Assembly: GCA_030018275.1 (NCBI GenBank)
Contig: JASEGB010000010.1
Span: forward strand, 1-55,318
Length of the DNA stretch: 55,318 bases
Reading direction: 5' to 3'
Source: Actinomycetota bacterium
Lineage (GTDB): Bacteria > Actinomycetota > Aquicultoria > Subteraquimicrobiales > Subteraquimicrobiaceae
Each line of letters begins with the position of its first letter. Position 1 is the first letter of the stretch. The notes under the pieces were generated by a model, which worked only from the letters and a program-made list of their open reading frames with translations, ran no database searches and had not been told where the DNA came from. The translations under genes were made by a program, and so were the position numbers. Of the stretch, positions 52,324 through 55,318 are shown piece after piece.

Positions 52324-52758
52324 TCACTTCCGAGCTAAAATAACTCTCGCTGGGACTAAAATGGCAATGGCAAACAGTACAGTGCCAATGCTCCCCGTCA
52401 CCAGGACAAACGTCTTTCCAGCAATTATGCTAGTGACTAAGACACCACCCCAGCCAAATATGCCAGCTACTAGAAGGGTAAGCCAAGCCCATCTTTCTCC
52501 TCTCCTATAACCGGTCAATACTATGCCGATAATCAGGGTTGCAATGCAAAGAGCTAAACATCCAATCTCTCTGTGATCTGCTCTATACAAATCCGCTAGC
52601 CTTGGGTTGGCACTAGCAAAGTCACTCCAGGCTTGGCCAGTATAGCTTTCAAATCCGGCGGTAGGCATAATAATGTCCATTAATATCCCACCCAACAGTA
52701 TCCAGATTGCCATAATCAAAGCTGCAATCCAACCTATCGTGATGAGTTTGCTTTCCAT
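52324..52758 (-). CDS. four-helix membrane protein, cassette gene
   Basis: A 144-residue membrane protein of unknown function with four membrane segments (about 8-28, 64-82, 90-112 and 116-138). The first loop ends YRADHREIGCL, and the layout resembles DoxX/DUF998-like small membrane proteins, but I cannot assign a family. ATG 52758 after AGAAGGGA is preferred; an in-frame ATG at 52800 lies inside the attC-like site. It is the sole gene of the ~609-base cassette 52196-52804. Confidence 0.65.
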   Translation of the reverse strand: MESKLITIGWIAALIMAIWILLGGILMDIIMPTAGFESYTGQAWSDFASANPRLADLYRADHREIGCLALCIATLIIGIVLTGYRRGERWAWLTLLVAGIFGWGGVLVTSIIAGKTFVLVTGSIGTVLFAIAILVPARVILARK

Positions 52759-52797
52759 TTTGTCCCTTCTTTCATAGATTTGTGAGGCAAGCAATTT

Positions 52798-52880
52798 CAT
52801 ATAACGTTTTCGGTGTAAAAGAAGTTGCCGAAGGCAATTTGGGGAAATCTTTGATTTCCCTTTTATCCGCTGTTATACGC
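52798..52880 (-). other. attC-like recombination site 2
   Basis: On the minus strand: GCGTATAAC, 2 bases, CGGATAAAAG, centre with GCCTTCGGC hairpin, CTTTTACACCG, AAAAC, GTTATATG. It shares the block TCGGTGTAAAAGAAGTT (plus strand) with site 3 and the outer ends with all three. Confidence 0.78.
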
Positions 52881-52924
52881 ACCCGTTAGGGTCGGAGCTT
52901 TGCGAAGCAAAACGGAGAGTTCGT

Positions 52925-55006
52925 TCATGGCGCCTTAACCTCCCAATTACATATATCGTTTGCGCAAATCATTCCTGATATTACGACAGCTTCAATTCCA
53001 CCTCCTGGGAAAGTTGATGCACTTGCCAAATACAAGCCTTTAATCGGCGTTTTAAAGTAGGGTCTTTTAACTCCAATTGATTGATCAAAGGAATAAAGTG
53101 CTCCTTCAGGCATGAAAGTGTATCTTTCAAAGGTTTTAGGTGTTGCTGCTTCTTGAACAACTATGTGCTTGCTCAAATCAGGAATAGTTTGTTCGACTTT
53201 GTGGATCAACATTTTAGCAAGTTCCTTTTTCTTTTCCAAATATTCCCTCGTTCCCCTTTCTGGAAAATCGTGGTAGTTGGCACCTGTCAATATCGTAACG
53301 CTGGATTTATCTTTTGGTGCCAAACTTGGGTCAGCATTTGAATTAATCACAACCTCATAATCTTCACCCAGATTTTTAATGAGGGTTGGATAGTTGGATA
53401 GATTTGTATCTACACCTAAGAATACCATAAAGCAAGAAGGAGACATTTTTAACCCTTTTATATATTCAACGAATCCTTTATCCAAATTCTCCCCTCCGAC
53501 AAGTTCTAAAAAGGTGCTTTTAGCGTTTGCATTGGATATGACAACGGGACTTCTAAAAACTTTATCTCCAACTTTTACTCCTTTTACCTCTCCTTTTTCC
53601 GTCAATATTTTATCTACCTTATGTTTGAGCAAGACTTCACCGTCATACCTCTCGATAAACTCCTTCAAACTATTCGCAAATTTCTGAGCTCCTCCTTTCG
53701 GAAAATAACCTCCATAGAGATAGTAGGATACACATGCGGTGAGTGCGCTGCTCGCTGAGGTTTTATCAGGGTCTGTTCCGATGTAACCTAATAGAGCACA
53801 GAGCAATGTTTTTAAATCATCATTTTTGAAATGCTCGTCAAGCTTTTGCTTAAACGATTTATTCATCCAATCATAGAAATGAGGGTGCTCCCTTGGATAG
53901 TCCAAAAGCTTTCGTTCTCCAAAAACTTTCACAATCAACTCGGCAGGCAAAGGTGTTCCGTAAATTTCGGCTTCTCCATAGCATTCCTCGTAAGCTTTTT
54001 CAGCTTCATCAAAGAAATCAGAAATACTTTCCTTCTCATCCGGAAACATTTCTGAGAGCAGTTTTATGAACTCCTCTAAATTGCGAGGTTTATCAATTTC
54101 ATCACCTCTGAAGATATACCTTGATGTATTTCTCACAAACAAATCCTCTTTTTTCAGCTCCAGTTCTCGTAGAAGATATGTAAGAGGCCCTTTCTCCCAT
54201 AACCCGCTTACATCTTCCACTCCGGTATTAAAGATAAACCCTTTTCTTTGGAAGGAGGAGCAATAACCTCCAACCTGATAATGTTGCTCTAGAATCAAAA
54301 CCTTGTAGCCTCTCTTTGAAAGTAGGGTGCCACAGGTTAAACCTCCTATTCCAGAACCAACGATGATAGCATCGTATTCGTTTTCTTCTTTTGGCTTTTG
54401 AGGATTCACCTTAACGCTCCAGTCATATTTCTTGAATTCATTTGAAGTGAAATAAGCAGGTGCTTTCAAAGGGAAAATGATTGAGAAGACTATACCGAGG
54501 GCAATTAAAATGTTTGAAAGAGCTACTGTAAAGGGTTTAGTAAGAAGCAAAAATATGATTGCGTTTAATAGAAAGATGCTAACCCAAACTATTGTGATTA
54601 GAGTGTTGATGGCTAAAAACAATTTGTCCTTCCAATAGATTTCTGGGTAATCTCTTTTTGAAACCTGCAAAGTGTAAGGTTGCTTGACGATTAAAGAAAA
54701 AAGAGCCATAAGGAACAGGACAGAATAACCCAGAAAACCACTACTTCCCACAAATATGTTCAAGTTGAGAATAAATGTGCCTACCGTAGCTATGCTGAAA
54801 TAGAGAACAGAAGTAAGATCCATCAGATTAAAGTCCCGTTTGCAGATTTGAGGGATTACGAGAAGTAAAGAGATTGCAAGAGGAACAACAATGCCCAGCA
54901 CGTTGCCCATACCACATAATATCCAGTAAACAATCCACGGCGTAAAGGAAACAAGTATGTAAAGCATACCAGGTATTTTTCTCTTATTATTTTTCATATC
55001 CTCCAT
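52925..55006 (-). CDS. membrane-anchored phytoene-desaturase/CrtISO-like FAD oxidoreductase, cassette gene
   Basis: A 693-residue protein. The first ~185 residues have about six membrane segments. A FAD-dependent domain of the phytoene desaturase/carotenoid isomerase superfamily then begins at about 211, with the dinucleotide motif GSGIGGLTCG at 217-226, EQHYQVGGYCSSF and the C-terminal GLYLASASTFPGGGIEAVVISG. Relatives include carotenoid isomerase and all-trans-retinol saturase, so a hydrophobic polyene or lipid may be the substrate. No carotenoid genes are nearby. ATG with AAAGGAGGTG upstream. It fills the ~2.25-kb cassette 52805-55057. AT-rich compared with the rest. Confidence 0.85.
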   Translation of the reverse strand: MEDMKNNKRKIPGMLYILVSFTPWIVYWILCGMGNVLGIVVPLAISLLLVIPQICKRDFNLMDLTSVLYFSIATVGTFILNLNIFVGSSGFLGYSVLFLMALFSLIVKQPYTLQVSKRDYPEIYWKDKLFLAINTLITIVWVSIFLLNAIIFLLLTKPFTVALSNILIALGIVFSIIFPLKAPAYFTSNEFKKYDWSVKVNPQKPKEENEYDAIIVGSGIGGLTCGTLLSKRGYKVLILEQHYQVGGYCSSFQRKGFIFNTGVEDVSGLWEKGPLTYLLRELELKKEDLFVRNTSRYIFRGDEIDKPRNLEEFIKLLSEMFPDEKESISDFFDEAEKAYEECYGEAEIYGTPLPAELIVKVFGERKLLDYPREHPHFYDWMNKSFKQKLDEHFKNDDLKTLLCALLGYIGTDPDKTSASSALTACVSYYLYGGYFPKGGAQKFANSLKEFIERYDGEVLLKHKVDKILTEKGEVKGVKVGDKVFRSPVVISNANAKSTFLELVGGENLDKGFVEYIKGLKMSPSCFMVFLGVDTNLSNYPTLIKNLGEDYEVVINSNADPSLAPKDKSSVTILTGANYHDFPERGTREYLEKKKELAKMLIHKVEQTIPDLSKHIVVQEAATPKTFERYTFMPEGALYSFDQSIGVKRPYFKTPIKGLYLASASTFPGGGIEAVVISGMICANDICNWEVKAP

Positions 55007-55049
55007 TTCTCACACCTCCTTTAAATTTCTTGGGCACCGTGAACGAATT

Positions 55050-55134
55050 GCGTATAACGTCCTCGGTGTAAAAGAAGTTCGGCGAAGCCGAATTTGGACG
55101 AAGCATAGTGAAGTCTTTTCACCGTGTTATACGC
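55050..55134 (-). other. attC-like recombination site 3
   Basis: On the minus strand: GCGTATAAC, 1 base, CGGTGAAAAGA, centre with TTCGGCTTCGCCGAA hairpin, TCTTTTACACCG, AGGAC, GTTATACGC. The outer 9-bp ends are perfect inverted repeats. One inner arm has an extra unpaired base, as attC sites do. Confidence 0.8.
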
Positions 55135-55318
55135 CTGAAGATTGCTCAGATTGGCTGAAAGGATATTTCAACATGCTCAGATGCCATATTTTCGAGGTCG
55201 GAGATGTAAGAATTATAAAAAAATTAAAATTTAAATTGTATTATTAACGAGTTAGGTTAACACTTGCCCTTTGACAAACGCAGGACATGTTGACGCTTTC
55301 GGTTAAAATTAGATTATT
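55135..55318. other. AT-rich end of window, no gene seen
   Basis: No ORF of useful length. On the minus strand TATAAT (in TTTTTTTATAATTC, about 55210-55222) could be a promoter reading into the cassette array. The 18-base word at 55237-55254 also occurs at 12706-12723. It could be the 3' part of another cassette or a leader region. Confidence 0.4.

Noticed and set aside
52189-55134. Simple MITE family instead of attC sites
   Set aside because: The sites bound whole single genes, have inner arms with unequal spacers and variable centres, and fall just before start codons. It is kept as an alternative, but it fits less well.

Overview
The window reads as a chromosomal segment of an anaerobic, CO2-fixing (acetogen-type) bacterium. 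Between about 6.0 and 30.3 kb, almost all on the minus strand, lies a near-complete Wood-Ljungdahl pathway: formate dehydrogenase, formyl-THF ligase, FolD, MetV/MetF, AcsE, CODH/acetyl-CoA synthase (AcsA, AcsB), the corrinoid protein (AcsC, AcsD), its activator AcsV and two CooC ATPases. Gene content (MetV, AcsV, ThyX, archaeal-type PEP carboxylase, CooT) resembles Moorella-like Clostridia and deep-branching anaerobic Actinobacteriota. I cannot place the organism more precisely. GTG and TTG starts are common.

Layout: 0-0.4 kb, tRNA-Pro with a duplicated 3' fragment. 0.5-4.2 kb, deacetylase-like protein, YjbQ, NlpC/P60 and amidase cell-wall hydrolases. 4.3-5.9 kb, diguanylate cyclase. 6.0-11.7 kb, selenocysteine formate dehydrogenase with NuoF/NuoE-type partners and a CBS protein. 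11.8-30.3 kb, methyl and carbonyl branches. 30.8-31.8 kb, glycosyltransferase. 32.2-36.0 kb, tRNA-Sec, selB and selA, which supply the selenocysteine needed by FdhA. 36-44.3 kb, housekeeping genes including PEP carboxylase and Lon. 44.4-48.9 kb, a GH57-like membrane protein, thioredoxin system and DUF3842. 48.9-52.1 kb, CooT and a CbiM/CbiN/CbiQ/CbiO nickel/cobalt importer, which fit the metal demand of CODH/ACS and the corrinoid protein. 52.2-55.3 kb, a gene-cassette array bounded by three attC-like sites.

Most notable: (1) a 158-residue mini-intein inside acetyl-CoA synthase, inserted directly before the Cys-Gly-Cys motif that binds the distal nickel of the A-cluster; (2) an integron-like cassette array at the right end with no integrase in the window; (3) an in-frame UGA in fdhA followed by a bacterial SECIS hairpin with a GGUCU loop; (4) a structured dispersed repeat present in several intra-operon gaps; (5) many intergenic repeats of about 7-bp period, several folding into long hairpins; (6) remnants of a NuoEFG-like (HymABC-like) operon embedded between acsD and acsA; (7) an N-terminally short CbiM and a frameshifted CbiQ.

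How the genes work together: FdhA with NuoF/NuoE reduces CO2 to formate; Fhs, FolD and MetVF carry it to methyl-THF; AcsE moves the methyl group to the corrinoid protein AcsCD, kept active by AcsV; AcsA makes CO and AcsB condenses CO, methyl and CoA. CooC, CooT and the ECF importer serve nickel supply, and SelA, SelB and tRNA-Sec serve FdhA. PEP carboxylase and ThyX link the pathway to biosynthesis.
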